Shown here piece after piece: positions 9,909 through 17,731 of a DNA stretch of 40,887 bases (positions are counted from its first letter, which is position 1; every line of letters starts with the position of its first letter). Under the pieces are notes generated by a model. That model did not search any database and was not told the origin of the DNA. It worked only from the letters and a program-made list of their open reading frames with translations. The stretch is from Gammaproteobacteria bacterium RIFCSPLOWO2_12_47_11 (lineage in GTDB: Bacteria; Pseudomonadota; Gammaproteobacteria; Eutrophobiales; Eutrophobiaceae). The stretch is from positions 29,460 through 70,346 of the forward strand of contig MGYU01000096.1 of NCBI GenBank assembly GCA_001801885.1. Reading direction: 5' to 3'. The translations under genes were made by a program, and so were the position numbers.

Positions 9909-10772
9909 ATGAAACTTGCTACTGTTTTGCATAATAATAAAATTTTAGTGGGTGCAGTTATTGATGATCAATTTGTCCCTTCTGATGATCATAATAATAT
10001 GATTGCATTGCTTTCCGGTGACAAACAAAGCCTTGCCAATCTGATTGAAAAGATTTATGCCGATAAAGACCGCCTTGATCTTGGCGATGTCGAACTGCTT
10101 GCGCCTGTGCCCCGTCCGGGAAAATATTTTGGCGTAAGTCTTAATTACATCGATCATATTGAAGAGACCGGAAAGGAACAGCCGGAATTTCCAACCTTCT
10201 TCAACAAACAAACTACTTGTGTCATAGGGCCGGGAGCTGCAATTCATCGGCCGCGTGTTTCTGAAAAACTGGATTATGAAGGAGAACTGGGGATCGTGAT
10301 TGGTAAACGCTGCCGGCATGTGGCCAAAGAACAGGCAAAATCCGTCATTGCAGGTTTTACTGTCTGTAATGATGTGTCGGTACGTGACTGGCAGATGCGC
10401 TCACATACCTGGACGTTGGGAAAATCATTTGACACGCACGGACCGGTTGGCCCGTGGATCGTAACACCGGATGAGATTGGTGATCCGCATAATCTGAATA
10501 TCAGGACCTGGGTGAATAAGGAACAACGCCAGTCGCATAATACCAGCCAGATGATTTTCGATTGTTATTTTCTCGTGGAATATTTGTCCACGGTGATGAC
10601 TCTGGAACCGGGTGATTTGATCGCTACCGGTACCGGCAGCGGCGTCGGTGTAAAAATGAACCCACGCGGCTATATGCAGCCCGGTGATGTAGTACGTGTA
10701 GAGATAGAAAAGATCGGCGTGCTGGAAAATCCGGTGATTGAAGAACCGGAAGGTACTGTGTTTATAGATTAA
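9909..10772 (+). CDS. Fumarylacetoacetate hydrolase (FAH) family protein
   Basis: Member of the FAH superfamily, which includes C-C bond hydrolases, decarboxylases and isomerases of aromatic catabolism as well as oxaloacetate decarboxylases and acylpyruvases. The 287-residue protein has a variable N-terminal part (about 1-75) and the FAH fold from GKYFGVSLNYIDH onwards. The metal site is formed by the two Glu of DYEGELGIVIG near residue 122 and the Asp in GKSFDTHGPVGPW near 175. GDLIATGTGSGVG near 240 is the conserved C-terminal motif. No aromatic-degradation genes lie nearby, so the reaction cannot be named; an acylpyruvase or oxaloacetate decarboxylase role is as likely as a catabolic one. 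No ribosome binding site is evident before the ATG, but the start gives the expected N-terminus. Confidence 0.85.
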   Translation: MKLATVLHNNKILVGAVIDDQFVPSDDHNNMIALLSGDKQSLANLIEKIYADKDRLDLGDVELLAPVPRPGKYFGVSLNYIDHIEETGKEQPEFPTFFNKQTTCVIGPGAAIHRPRVSEKLDYEGELGIVIGKRCRHVAKEQAKSVIAGFTVCNDVSVRDWQMRSHTWTLGKSFDTHGPVGPWIVTPDEIGDPHNLNIRTWVNKEQRQSHNTSQMIFDCYFLVEYLSTVMTLEPGDLIATGTGSGVGVKMNPRGYMQPGDVVRVEIEKIGVLENPVIEEPEGTVFID

Positions 10773-10837
10773 GAAAATCCTGAATATTTGTTATCGTGAG
10801 AACCACATGTTACGGAACAGATGATCTGATGCGAATG

Positions 10838-10932
10838 CGTCATCACGAGGCGCTGCAAGCGCCGTAGTGATCTCTCTTTAATTTATGAACATTTACAACA
10901 GATTGCCACACACCTCCGGTGCTCGCAATGAC
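10838..10932. repeat. Degenerate dispersed palindromic repeat (GTCATTGCGAG-type)
   Basis: The left part cgtcatcacgagg-cgctgcaagcgcc-gtagtgatctct and the right part gattgccaca...ggtgctcgcaatgac resemble the two arms of the common bacterial intergenic repeat built from CGTCATTGCGAG / GCAATCTC and GATTGCC / CTCGCAATGAC. The arms have drifted. It sits between the FAH gene (+) and the LON gene (-), which converge here. No gene is seen between 10773 and 11010; the 70-residue ORF at 10885 overlaps this repeat and is not supported. Confidence 0.5.
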
Positions 10933-11010
10933 ATGTTCGGTGTCAGATGGCCTACTAGCCTGGCTGTGCTTCGCGATCATGATAACAATCATAAATTAAT
11001 CAGAGTTTGC

Positions 11011-11604
11011 TTAATTGTTGAATTGATCAACTGTGAATCCATGCAACATCGTCTGGATCTGCTGCAAGCGCTGCAGGGGATCATCAAGTTCCAGTAGCAT
11101 CTGTTTCTCATCAAGATCAAACGGCAATAATTCGGCAAGCCGGCAACCCACCCAGTTGGCATCCAGGTATTTTGCGTGTTCGGACAAGTGGGCCAGTTTG
11201 AATTTATCTGCAATCTGCCTTAACAAATCAGAGAGCAATTGATATTCGACCGGTAATTCCTCATCCTCGTTATCATCGATGATCTCGACATCGCCTTCCA
11301 TTAACCGGTTCTTGCGGATGCGTGTATGCAGGATACGGAAGCGTTTACCGCCTTGTACAGTAATCCCCAACAGGCCATCATCGCCCTTCCCCCAATCTAC
11401 GATGTGGGCAAACGTGCCGATCTCGTGACATTCGGCCGGCACACCCATCTCATGCCCTTTGCTAATCAGACAGATACCAAAGGCAGATTGGGTACGTAAG
11501 GATTCACTGACCAAATCCAGGTAGCGTGTCTCGAAAATACGCAAGGGCAACACACCTTCCGGAAAGAGGACGGTGTTAAGCGGGAACAACGGGATAGAAT
11601 TCAA
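11011..11604 (-). CDS. LON substrate-binding-domain protein (Lon N-terminal domain-like)
   Basis: Stand-alone homologue of the substrate-recognition N domain of Lon protease, without ATPase or protease domains. The 197-residue protein opens with IPLFPLNTVLFPEG and LRIFETRY, the hallmark of the family, and continues with a mixed strand/helix body and a helical C-terminal part. Its function is not established; related proteins occur in many Proteobacteria, and eukaryotic cereblon shares the fold. The start is TTG at 11604, overlapping the mpl stop as TTGA; the family N-terminus fits exactly, so coupled translation from mpl is likely. It is the last gene of the nspC operon. Confidence 0.85.
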   Translation of the reverse strand: MNSIPLFPLNTVLFPEGVLPLRIFETRYLDLVSESLRTQSAFGICLISKGHEMGVPAECHEIGTFAHIVDWGKGDDGLLGITVQGGKRFRILHTRIRKNRLMEGDVEIIDDNEDEELPVEYQLLSDLLRQIADKFKLAHLSEHAKYLDANWVGCRLAELLPFDLDEKQMLLELDDPLQRLQQIQTMLHGFTVDQFNN

Positions 11605-12962
11605 CCTGGCTCCTGTAACTGCTTGATTAATTTTTGCTGGATGCCACCAAAACCACCATTACTCATGAAGACGATATGGTCGCGGGGCTTTGCCATTTTG
11701 ACCATATTCTCAACGATATTATCAATTTCATTGAATATCTCGCGCTTCTTGCCGAGGCTGAAGGTCTGTTGTTTGAGATCCCAACTGATATTTTCCGGTT
11801 GAAAAAACAATATATGGTCAGCATCGCTGAATGAATCCGCCAGTGCATCGCCATGCACACCCATACGCATGGTGTAGGAACGGGGTTCCATGATCGCAAT
11901 GATCCTGTTTTCTCCCACTTTAGATCTCAGTGCATTCAGGGTGGCCCGGATTTCCGTGGGGTGGTGGGCAAAATCATCATAGAGGGTGATGTCATTAATC
12001 ACGGCGAGAAGTTGCAGCCGCCGCTTTACGCTCTTGAAACTGGACATGGCCTCGCAAACTTCACCGGCAGTCAGGCCCAGATGTCCTGCAGCCGCAGCTA
12101 CCGCCAGGATATTATGTGCATTATGTTGCCCGATCAGGTCCCAGCGCATGATTCCACCCGGCTGGTTACCCACCAGGATTTCAAATTCGCTGTAATCGTT
12201 CCGCAGCGGCCTGGCCTGCCAGCGGGAATCCTCGCCCCCGAAATATTCCACCGGTGTCCAGCAACCCATCTGCAGCACCTTGGCTATCTCCGGATCACCC
12301 GCCAAAACCACGATCAGGCCATGATCGGGCATGATCCTGACCAAATGATGGAATTCACGTCTGATAGCAGCAATATCGGCGAAGATGTCAGCATGATCGA
12401 ACTCGATATTGTTAATGATCAGCGTCTTGGGCCGATAGTGGACAAATTTTGACCGTTTATCGAAAAAGGCGGTGTCATATTCGTCCGCCTCAATGACAAA
12501 ATAATCCGGGTCACCGAGTCTTGCCGAAATGCCGAAGTTTTCCGGGATGCCGCCCACCAGAAAGCCCGGTTTGAGTCCGGCGACTTCCAGAGTCCAGGCC
12601 AGCATGGAGGTGGTGGTGGTTTTGCCGTGTGTTCCGGCTACGGCCAGCACATGCCGCCCCTGCAATATATGCTCATGCAACCATTGCGGACCGGAGGTAT
12701 AACGCGTTCCTGCATTAAGAATATGTTCCACGCAGGGATTGCCCCGGGTCATGGCATTGCCGATGATGACAAGATCCGGTGCCGGGTCAAGTTGGGCCGG
12801 ATCATAACCTTCAATCAGGGTGATACCCTGCTCCATGAGTTGGGTGCTCATCGGAGGATAGACATTGACATCGGATCCGCTCACTTCATGTCCCAGTTCA
12901 CGCGCCAGTAGCGCGATCCCGCCCATGAATGTGCCGCAGATACCCAGGATATGGATTTTCAT
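11601..12962 (-). CDS. mpl: UDP-N-acetylmuramate:L-alanyl-gamma-D-glutamyl-meso-diaminopimelate ligase
   Basis: Murein recycling enzyme that joins the tripeptide L-Ala-gamma-D-Glu-meso-DAP, recovered from old cell wall, to UDP-MurNAc in one ATP-dependent step in the cytoplasm. The 453-residue protein has the Mur ligase layout: N-terminal Rossmann-type domain starting MKIHILGICGTFMGGIA, ATP P-loop AGTHGKTTTTS near residue 110, the Mpl-typical EADEYDTAFFDKRSKFVHY near 180, and a C-terminal domain with DDFAHHPTEI near 330. The start ATG overlaps the stop of the upstream membrane-protein gene (ATGA), and its stop overlaps the start of the LON gene (TTGA). This indicates one operon with coupled translation. 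Confidence 0.95.
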   Translation of the reverse strand: MKIHILGICGTFMGGIALLARELGHEVSGSDVNVYPPMSTQLMEQGITLIEGYDPAQLDPAPDLVIIGNAMTRGNPCVEHILNAGTRYTSGPQWLHEHILQGRHVLAVAGTHGKTTTTSMLAWTLEVAGLKPGFLVGGIPENFGISARLGDPDYFVIEADEYDTAFFDKRSKFVHYRPKTLIINNIEFDHADIFADIAAIRREFHHLVRIMPDHGLIVVLAGDPEIAKVLQMGCWTPVEYFGGEDSRWQARPLRNDYSEFEILVGNQPGGIMRWDLIGQHNAHNILAVAAAAGHLGLTAGEVCEAMSSFKSVKRRLQLLAVINDITLYDDFAHHPTEIRATLNALRSKVGENRIIAIMEPRSYTMRMGVHGDALADSFSDADHILFFQPENISWDLKQQTFSLGKKREIFNEIDNIVENMVKMAKPRDHIVFMSNGGFGGIQQKLIKQLQEPG

Positions 12963-13507
12963 TCAACCACTATCCTGGAAATGAGCGCTCCGATTAATAA
13001 CGATGTAATGAGGATATAGAAGATTGCAAATACGACGCCCACTCCCATCGTGGTATCCAGTGCATGTCTTAATATGTGGCCCATGATGGCCAGGCTCCAG
13101 ATAATTAATATTAAATAAAGTATAACAAACAACCCCTGCAAAAAATCTCCCGTATTCAACAGAAGCGCGCCAGTAAATAAAGGCAAGGCCAGAATTCCAA
13201 GTATGCAGCCCGTGCCGGCCAGGGCTGTCAGTGTCTGTACCCAGCGCTCAGGATGGCGATTCAATTTGAGTATGACCAGGGTAATGACTGCCACCAGAAA
13301 AGTTTCGAGCACACCGGACAGGATTGCGTAGCCCGGTGTGGTCGTCGTGAAAGCCAACAGAGAATTGATGGATGCGTACAGAAACAAACAGACCAGCAGC
13401 AGATCATAGGACGATGGCAGGTCCTGCGGTCTGCTTTTCAACAGACAGATATTGAAAAAAGCCCTGAACAGGGTAATGACTGCCTGACTTATCCCGCCAG
13501 ACTTCAC
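12959..13507 (-). CDS. Uncharacterised multi-pass membrane protein
   Basis: I do not recognise a named family with certainty; the pattern resembles small Yip1-type or DUF membrane proteins. The 182-residue protein has about five hydrophobic segments: LLLVCLFLYASINSLLAF, AILSGVLETFLVAVITLVIL, a Gly/Leu-rich segment near 98-115, LFVILYLILIIWSLAIMG and VGVVFAIFYILITSLLIGAL. No catalytic motif is visible. The start is GTG, overlapping the nspC stop (GTGA), and the stop overlaps mpl (ATGA), so it is made in fixed ratio with both. The context, between a polyamine enzyme and a murein recycling ligase, suggests an envelope role, but this is only inference. Confidence 0.8.
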   Translation of the reverse strand: MKSGGISQAVITLFRAFFNICLLKSRPQDLPSSYDLLLVCLFLYASINSLLAFTTTTPGYAILSGVLETFLVAVITLVILKLNRHPERWVQTLTALAGTGCILGILALPLFTGALLLNTGDFLQGLFVILYLILIIWSLAIMGHILRHALDTTMGVGVVFAIFYILITSLLIGALISRIVVE

Positions 13508-14676
13508 AACCGGTCCCGGTAATGTTTATATTCGAAATTCAATTCCTGTTTAATCTTGCCTGATCTGCCTAATGCATATATTGCCGGCAGGTTGATGCCA
13601 TTGAACATATTGGCCTTGACCAGCATATAGGCACCCACATTGGCGAATATGATCCTGCTGTTGATCTGCAATTCCTTGTCAAAGTTATAGTCACCGAACA
13701 GATCACCACTCAGACAACTCGCGCCGGCAAGACAGTAGCTGTATTTACCTGTCGCAGACTCCTGCAGCACGGCAGGCTTGAACTGATATTCAAATACCTC
13801 GGGTAAATGGTTCACCGTAGTATCAAGCACCGCCACTGTTTTCCCGCCGGAATCAAAAATGTCTATAACGCTGGCAACCAGATAACCCGCATGATTGACG
13901 ATGCCCCTGCCCGGTTCAAAAAATATCTCCAGATCATATTGCTGTTTCAGTGAGCAGGCGATTTTATTTAATATATCCAGTTGAAATGGATCATTAATAT
14001 AATATCCACCACCAAAATTCAGCCATCGCATCCTTGCAATAAGGTCGCTGCATTGATCTATAAGCAGGTTAATGCTTTTTTCAAGTTGGTGATAATCATC
14101 TGCTGCGCAATTATTATGAATGTGCAGTCCGCTGATACCATCGAGCAGATCACTGTCTGTCCTGATGTCTTGCAATTGTGCAAGTGGCACACCCAGCTTG
14201 GACCACGGTCTGCACGGATCATAACGTTCGTCCTTTACATAGGATAAACCCGGATTGATGCGCAGACCGCATTGCCTGTGCATTGCATACGGTTTGCAAC
14301 GTTGCCATTGGGATAATGAATTGAAACTCAGGTAATCGCAGTATTCCGCAATTTCCGGCAAATCGGATGTCCCGATGCCGGGGCTGGTCAGGTGAACAGT
14401 ACCATTGTCCTTGATTATCTCTCTCGCCAGCCTGGCTTCGAATAACGAACTGACCGAGAAACCATCAACATATTCAGCAATGGTTTTTAATACACTGGCG
14501 AATGATAGCGCCTTTATTGAATAAAGCACCCGGCAACCGCTTTGTTCGTGAACTATATCGAGTAATTCAAGTCTATCCGTTATCTGCAGCTCATCGTAAA
14601 CGAAGGCGGGAGTAACAAGCTTATCGTCTGTCCATAGCGGCAGAAGACGATCATCAAACTGTTGGGCACTGGTCAT
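13504..14676 (-). CDS. nspC: Carboxynorspermidine decarboxylase NspC
   Basis: PLP-dependent decarboxylase that forms norspermidine or spermidine from carboxynorspermidine/carboxyspermidine, the last step of the aspartate-semialdehyde polyamine route. The 390-residue protein has the alanine-racemase-like barrel with the PLP lysine in YSIKALSF near residue 55, the NspC signature GLRINPGLSYVKDERYDPCRPWSKLGVP near 140, HIHNN near 190, the phosphate-binding LNFGGGYY near 220, EPGRGIV near 250 and the catalytic Cys region ASCLSGDLFGDY near 320. The partner carboxynorspermidine dehydrogenase is not in the window. This is the first gene of an operon with overlapping ends (nspC, membrane protein, mpl, LON). 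It starts with ATG without a clear ribosome binding site. Confidence 0.93.
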   Translation of the reverse strand: MTSAQQFDDRLLPLWTDDKLVTPAFVYDELQITDRLELLDIVHEQSGCRVLYSIKALSFASVLKTIAEYVDGFSVSSLFEARLAREIIKDNGTVHLTSPGIGTSDLPEIAEYCDYLSFNSLSQWQRCKPYAMHRQCGLRINPGLSYVKDERYDPCRPWSKLGVPLAQLQDIRTDSDLLDGISGLHIHNNCAADDYHQLEKSINLLIDQCSDLIARMRWLNFGGGYYINDPFQLDILNKIACSLKQQYDLEIFFEPGRGIVNHAGYLVASVIDIFDSGGKTVAVLDTTVNHLPEVFEYQFKPAVLQESATGKYSYCLAGASCLSGDLFGDYNFDKELQINSRIIFANVGAYMLVKANMFNGINLPAIYALGRSGKIKQELNFEYKHYRDRL

Positions 14677-14764
14677 TATCGGTTCTGTCCAAATAGTAGT
14701 ATTGACTCCGGATCCATTTGCCGGGTAAGGTACGCCCTCGCATTATTACATTGATTATAAAATT

Positions 14765-15220
14765 ATGAACTTTCCTTTTATAAAATATGCAGCCCGGATT
14801 TTGTTTGTTTCCCTGTTATCCACGATGCCTTTTCATATTGTGGCAGATGAATTACCTGAAATACCTGCTCTACCACAGGTCGAATACCTGACTCCCGATA
14901 AAATGGCCCAGGCAGATTATGATTTGCTTAATGAATATTCAGGCAATTATAACGGTTGCCTGTCGGATACCTCCATTGAGCGAATGAACAGCCAGCCTGA
15001 TCCGCGACATGTAGTGGATTTCGCCATGAAACACTGCGCTGGCATACTGGAGGAACTCAATCAGAAGATGGCGGAGAAAAATTTCGACCCTGATTTCCGC
15101 CAGGGTTATATCCAAAGAGTCAGCAATCGAGCGGCGAATAGTATGTTACGTATGGTGATGATGGGAATGGCAACCCGGCAATCTGCGGATGAAGCTGAAT
15201 CCCAGTCTGTACCGCAATAA
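14765..15220 (+). CDS. Small secreted protein of unknown function
   Basis: Not recognised as a named family. The 151-residue protein begins with a basic residue and a hydrophobic segment (ARILFVSLLSTMPFHIV) followed by ADELPEIP, a convincing Sec signal peptide with cleavage near the ADE region. The mature part is about 120 residues, mostly helical, with two Cys (NGCLSD and KHCAG) that could form a disulfide in the periplasm, and a Met-rich segment MLRMVMMGMA near residue 130. It runs towards rppH, whose 3' end lies 6 nt away on the other strand. There is no obvious ribosome binding site; TATAAA lies immediately upstream of the ATG. Confidence 0.75.
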   Translation: MNFPFIKYAARILFVSLLSTMPFHIVADELPEIPALPQVEYLTPDKMAQADYDLLNEYSGNYNGCLSDTSIERMNSQPDPRHVVDFAMKHCAGILEELNQKMAEKNFDPDFRQGYIQRVSNRAANSMLRMVMMGMATRQSADEAESQSVPQ

Positions 15221-15226
15221 AAAACA

Positions 15227-15709
15227 TCAACTGAATTTGGGGAAGATATAGGGCGCAAGCTGCTTGAGCGCCTGCTCATAGACATTTCGTTTGAACGCAA
15301 CTACCTGCTCTGCCGGATCCCAGTAATCAATCCAGCGCCAGTTATCAAATTCAGGGTTTTTGGATACATCAAGCCTGACCTGGCTGTCATCTGCGATCAA
15401 TTTTAATAAAAACCAGATTTGTTTCTGGCCTATGCACAGCGGGAATATGTTCTGCCTGATAAACCGCTTGGGTAGCCAGTATTTCAGCCAGTCATCCGTG
15501 CTGGCTATCACTTCAACGTGTTCAGGTAACAGGCCTATTTCCTCCCTGAGTTCGCGGTACATGGCTGTTTCGGCATCCTCATCGGGTTTGATTCCACCCT
15601 GCGGGAATTGCCACGCATCCATACCGGCACGCCGGGCCCAGAACAGTTGCCCGTCCTGATTACACAGCATAATTCCTACGTTGGCGCGAAAGCCTTCAGA
15701 ATCAATCAT
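15227..15709 (-). CDS. rppH: RNA pyrophosphohydrolase RppH
   Basis: Nudix hydrolase that converts the 5' triphosphate of mRNAs to monophosphate and so starts RNase E-dependent decay. The 160-residue protein contains the full Nudix box [22 protein letters not shown] (quoted in parts: [15 protein letters not shown]) near residues 38-60 and the RppH pattern [12 protein letters not shown] at the start and [10 protein letters not shown] near 105. The ORF track starts at a TTG 15 nt upstream; I use ATG 15709 because family members begin MID-x-x-G-[YF]-R. The divergent neighbour is a HAD-IB phosphatase gene, a pairing also common in other Proteobacteria. Confidence 0.93.
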   Translation of the reverse strand: MIDSEGFRANVGIMLCNQDGQLFWARRAGMDAWQFPQGGIKPDEDAETAMYRELREEIGLLPEHVEVIASTDDWLKYWLPKRFIRQNIFPLCIGQKQIWFLLKLIADDSQVRLDVSKNPEFDNWRWIDYWDPAEQVVAFKRNVYEQALKQLAPYIFPKFS

Positions 15710-15785
15710 TGTTGCAAAACTCAAATATTCGAATTATGGGAATTCTTCCAAAAAAAGCTGATAACCGCAATCTGAACCATAGAAT

Positions 15786-15843
15786 TCAGGAGCCAGAATT
15801 CAGAAGTCAGAAGGAAAACATCATACTGAATTCTGGCTCCTGA
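15786..15843. repeat. 18-bp perfect inverted repeat with trailing CTCCTGA tandem units
   Basis: TCAGGAGCCAGAATTCAG at 15786-15803 is the exact reverse complement of CTGAATTCTGGCTCCTGA at 15826-15843, with a 22-nt loop. Downstream, ctcctgactcctgtatcctg continues as short direct repeats up to about 15863. It occupies the divergent rppH / HAD-IB promoter region and could form a long hairpin or act as a dispersed element. A T-run is absent, so a simple terminator is unlikely. Confidence 0.75.
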
Positions 15844-15871
15844 CTCCTGACTCCTGTATCCTGCCGCCCCC

Positions 15872-16525
15872 ATGAAACTGGCCATATTCGACCTTGACAA
15901 TACCCTGTTAGGCGGTGACAGCGATTACCTGTGGGGTGAATTTCTGGCCGAACAGGGTCATGTGGATGGTGCTATCCGGCAACAGCAAAACCGCCATTAT
16001 TATGCGGAATACAAGGCCGGCCGGCTGGATATACACGACTTTCTGAATTTTCAACTGCAACCACTGGCTGGTGTCGATCCGGAAATACTGAATCAACGCC
16101 GTGCACAATATATTGAGGGAAAGATCCGGCCCATATTGCTGGAAAAATCCAGGGAGTTGATTGCCGATCACCGGCAGCAGGGACATACCTTATTAATCAT
16201 TACTGCAACCAACCGGTTTATCACCCAACCGATTGCAGAACTGTTTGGTGTCAGTAATCTGATCGCATCAGAAGCCGAGATTAAAGACGGGCGCTATACC
16301 GGCAAGGCTGCGGGAATTCCCTCTTATGCCGGAGGCAAAGTGACCCGGCTGAATTCGTGGCTCAAGGAAAATAATTACCAACCGGATGAAACCTGGTTTT
16401 ACAGCGACTCACACAACGATCTGCCTCTGCTTAGGATTGTGGACCATCCTTTGGCCGTCGATCCGGATGACATCCTGCGCGAAGAAGCCACAAAACAGGG
16501 TTGGCCGGTTATCAGCTTGAGATAA
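15872..16525 (+). CDS. HAD-IB family phosphatase (SerB-like)
   Basis: Predicted phosphatase of HAD subfamily IB, the group that contains phosphoserine phosphatase-like enzymes. The 217-residue protein has motif I FDLDNTLLGGDSDYLWGEF at residues 5-23 with both nucleophile and acid/base Asp, motif II IITATNR near 110, a Lys in AGGKVTRL near 153 (motif III) and motif IV YSDSHNDLPLL near 173. Related proteins sit next to rppH in other Proteobacteria; their physiological substrate is often histidinol phosphate, phosphoserine or another small phosphomonoester, and it cannot be told apart here. No ribosome binding site precedes the ATG. Confidence 0.88.
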   Translation: MKLAIFDLDNTLLGGDSDYLWGEFLAEQGHVDGAIRQQQNRHYYAEYKAGRLDIHDFLNFQLQPLAGVDPEILNQRRAQYIEGKIRPILLEKSRELIADHRQQGHTLLIITATNRFITQPIAELFGVSNLIASEAEIKDGRYTGKAAGIPSYAGGKVTRLNSWLKENNYQPDETWFYSDSHNDLPLLRIVDHPLAVDPDDILREEATKQGWPVISLR

Positions 16526-16586
16526 CCAGCTTCACATCAGCGGAAATCTTCCTATACTTCATAAGAACTTCATTCAAAATTCATCA

Positions 16587-16622
16587 CCCCTCCCCTCGCG
16601 GGAGGGGATTAAGGGGAGGGGG
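16587..16622. repeat. GC-rich hairpin repeat (CCCCTCCCCT / AGGGGAGGGG)
   Basis: CCCCTCCCCT pairs with AGGGGAGGGG around an inner segment cgcgggaggggatta. The motif resembles dispersed low-complexity repeats of proteobacterial genomes. It lies in the 261-bp gap after the HAD-IB gene, at the left border of the accessory island. No gene is seen here. Confidence 0.5.
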
Positions 16623-16689
16623 CTGGTCCTTGAACAGATTCAGGGATAAATGGTATTTGATGAACATCTACGAAATCCAAAAAGTTCAT

Positions 16690-16757
16690 GTTTTTTATGC
16701 TATACGAACGCCGCATAGTATGAAATTAAGCGGCATTCGCATAATCAACTGTTAGGC
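16690..16757 (+). other. attC-like right half site with imperfect hairpin, ends GTTAGGC
   Basis: The sequence ends TAATCAACTGTTAGGC, very close to the right end of integron attC sites (TCAA-x-x-GTTRRRY). CGAACGCCGC (16705-16714) and GCGGCATTCG (16730-16739) form an inner imperfect inverted repeat, and the outer parts TTTTTTATGC and GCATAATCAA extend it. The left RYYYAAC box is not recognisable. It directly precedes the AT-rich gene at 16787, as a cassette boundary should. Confidence 0.4.
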
Positions 16758-16786
16758 CTTCGTATGCTCCGGAATATTTTTTTTAA

Positions 16787-17551
16787 ATGAGAGCAGATTT
16801 ATCCAAACCAGGTGAGCGGGCAATCGGGCCGACCAGCCCGATACAGAAGTCATTACGCATAATGCACGAATTTTTTAATACTCAACCTTCACCCGATATA
16901 TCAACTGATGCATCAAGAAATACTGGGCTATTAATTTCAAATCATCTTTTTTCTTTAATTGAAGCTTGTGGCCAACTGAATGGATCAGGTATGCATTCAC
17001 CAGCAGTAGTATTATTAAGATCGTTAGAAGATGCTCTTGATGTCTTTATTGCTGTCACAAGCGTACCAGGCGCTGCTGAACGTTGGGAGAAAAATGAATT
17101 AAAACCAAGTGATGCAGCAAAGCTATGGGTTGAATTGCGAGGTAATCCTCATATATCGAATGGAAAGACACTTTCAGATTATCGTAAAGGGCTTCGACAT
17201 GCTTTTAATAAATATTCTCATGCATCCTATCAACTTTGCCTATGGGATCTTTATTTTCAACCTCGTAAAAAAACAAAAAAAGGGGAAGGAGCTTCTGGTA
17301 CAGTCGAAATAAATTATCCACGACATGTAATAAATTCCAATGCACATTCTATAGATGCTCATCTCACTGCACATCATCTAGAGTTTATTGACGCAGTCAA
17401 AAATTCTTATTTTTCTACCATTAACAAATTTGAAAGAGTTAATGAATTGAATGAATTAGAAGATGAAATAATTCTAATAATGAAAAAACATGATTCACAT
17501 GGTTGTCAAAATGTACAAGAGCCAGCAGAATTACGTAGGCTTCATAATTAA
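16787..17551 (+). CDS. Hypothetical protein on a cassette-like element (DUF5677-like)
   Basis: Not firmly recognised; the segment SLIEACGQLNGSGMHSPAVVLLRSLEDALDVF with the later SDYRKGLRHAFNKYSHAS resembles the all-helical DUF5677/HEPN-like proteins often carried on mobile elements. The 254-residue protein has no signal peptide or membrane segment and no evident catalytic motif apart from the R-x5-H type spacing that HEPN proteins use loosely. Its DNA is clearly more AT-rich than the neighbours and uses different codons. It is preceded by GTTAGGC and followed 5 nt after its stop by GCCTAAC, the two box types that bound integron gene cassettes. Start ATG 16787 has CCGGAA about 13 nt upstream, a weak ribosome binding site. 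Likely acquired by transfer. Confidence 0.6.
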   Translation: MRADLSKPGERAIGPTSPIQKSLRIMHEFFNTQPSPDISTDASRNTGLLISNHLFSLIEACGQLNGSGMHSPAVVLLRSLEDALDVFIAVTSVPGAAERWEKNELKPSDAAKLWVELRGNPHISNGKTLSDYRKGLRHAFNKYSHASYQLCLWDLYFQPRKKTKKGEGASGTVEINYPRHVINSNAHSIDAHLTAHHLEFIDAVKNSYFSTINKFERVNELNELEDEIILIMKKHDSHGCQNVQEPAELRRLHN

Positions 17552-17556
17552 CATAA

Positions 17557-17590
17557 GCCTAACAAGGGCCTTCACAAGGATCGCCGCAAC
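17557..17590 (+). other. attC-like left half site beginning GCCTAAC
   Basis: GCCTAACAAGGGCCTTCACAAGG is like the 5' half of an integron attC (RYYYAAC box followed by a left arm). The matching right half (GTTRRRY) is absent; the sequence changes to a poly-A run and the 21-bp direct repeat, so the site looks truncated. Confidence 0.4.
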
Positions 17591-17639
17591 AAAAAAATGG
17601 GCCGGAGTGATTTATTTTTAACCAGCCAGATTGAAAAAC

Positions 17640-17668
17640 AAAAAAGCCGCTGAAACAGCGGCTTTTTT
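17640..17668. terminator. Bidirectional hairpin terminator, duplicate of the mdh terminator
   Basis: AAAAAAGCCGCTG-AAA-CAGCGGCTTTTTT: a stem of 7 GC-rich pairs flanked by A6 and T6, active in either direction. Its flanks (ttttttgttacttca) match those of the mdh terminator at 18369. Confidence 0.85.
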
Positions 17669-17689
17669 GTTACTTCAGTTTCTTTTCCG

Positions 17690-17731
17690 TTATGTCAAAA
17701 TTTTCGCGACGGCATCCCGTTCTTCTTCGAA
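17690..17731 (-). pseudogene. Fragment of the mdh 3' end (last 13 codons)
   Basis: On the minus strand this reads [13 protein letters not shown]-stop, against [13 protein letters not shown]-stop at the end of the intact mdh gene at 18419. A 20-bp block acggcatcccgttcttcttc is identical in both. The similarity extends downstream through the terminator, with scattered differences, so it is a diverged copy rather than a recent perfect duplication. No further mdh coding sequence precedes it. Confidence 0.8.

Noticed and set aside
10885-11097. 70-residue ORF in the convergent gap
   Set aside because: Overlaps a degenerate dispersed repeat and the LON gene end.
11853-12452. 199-residue plus-strand ORF opposite mpl
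   Set aside because: Shadow of the Mpl frame; rich in His/Arg/Gln with no family resemblance.
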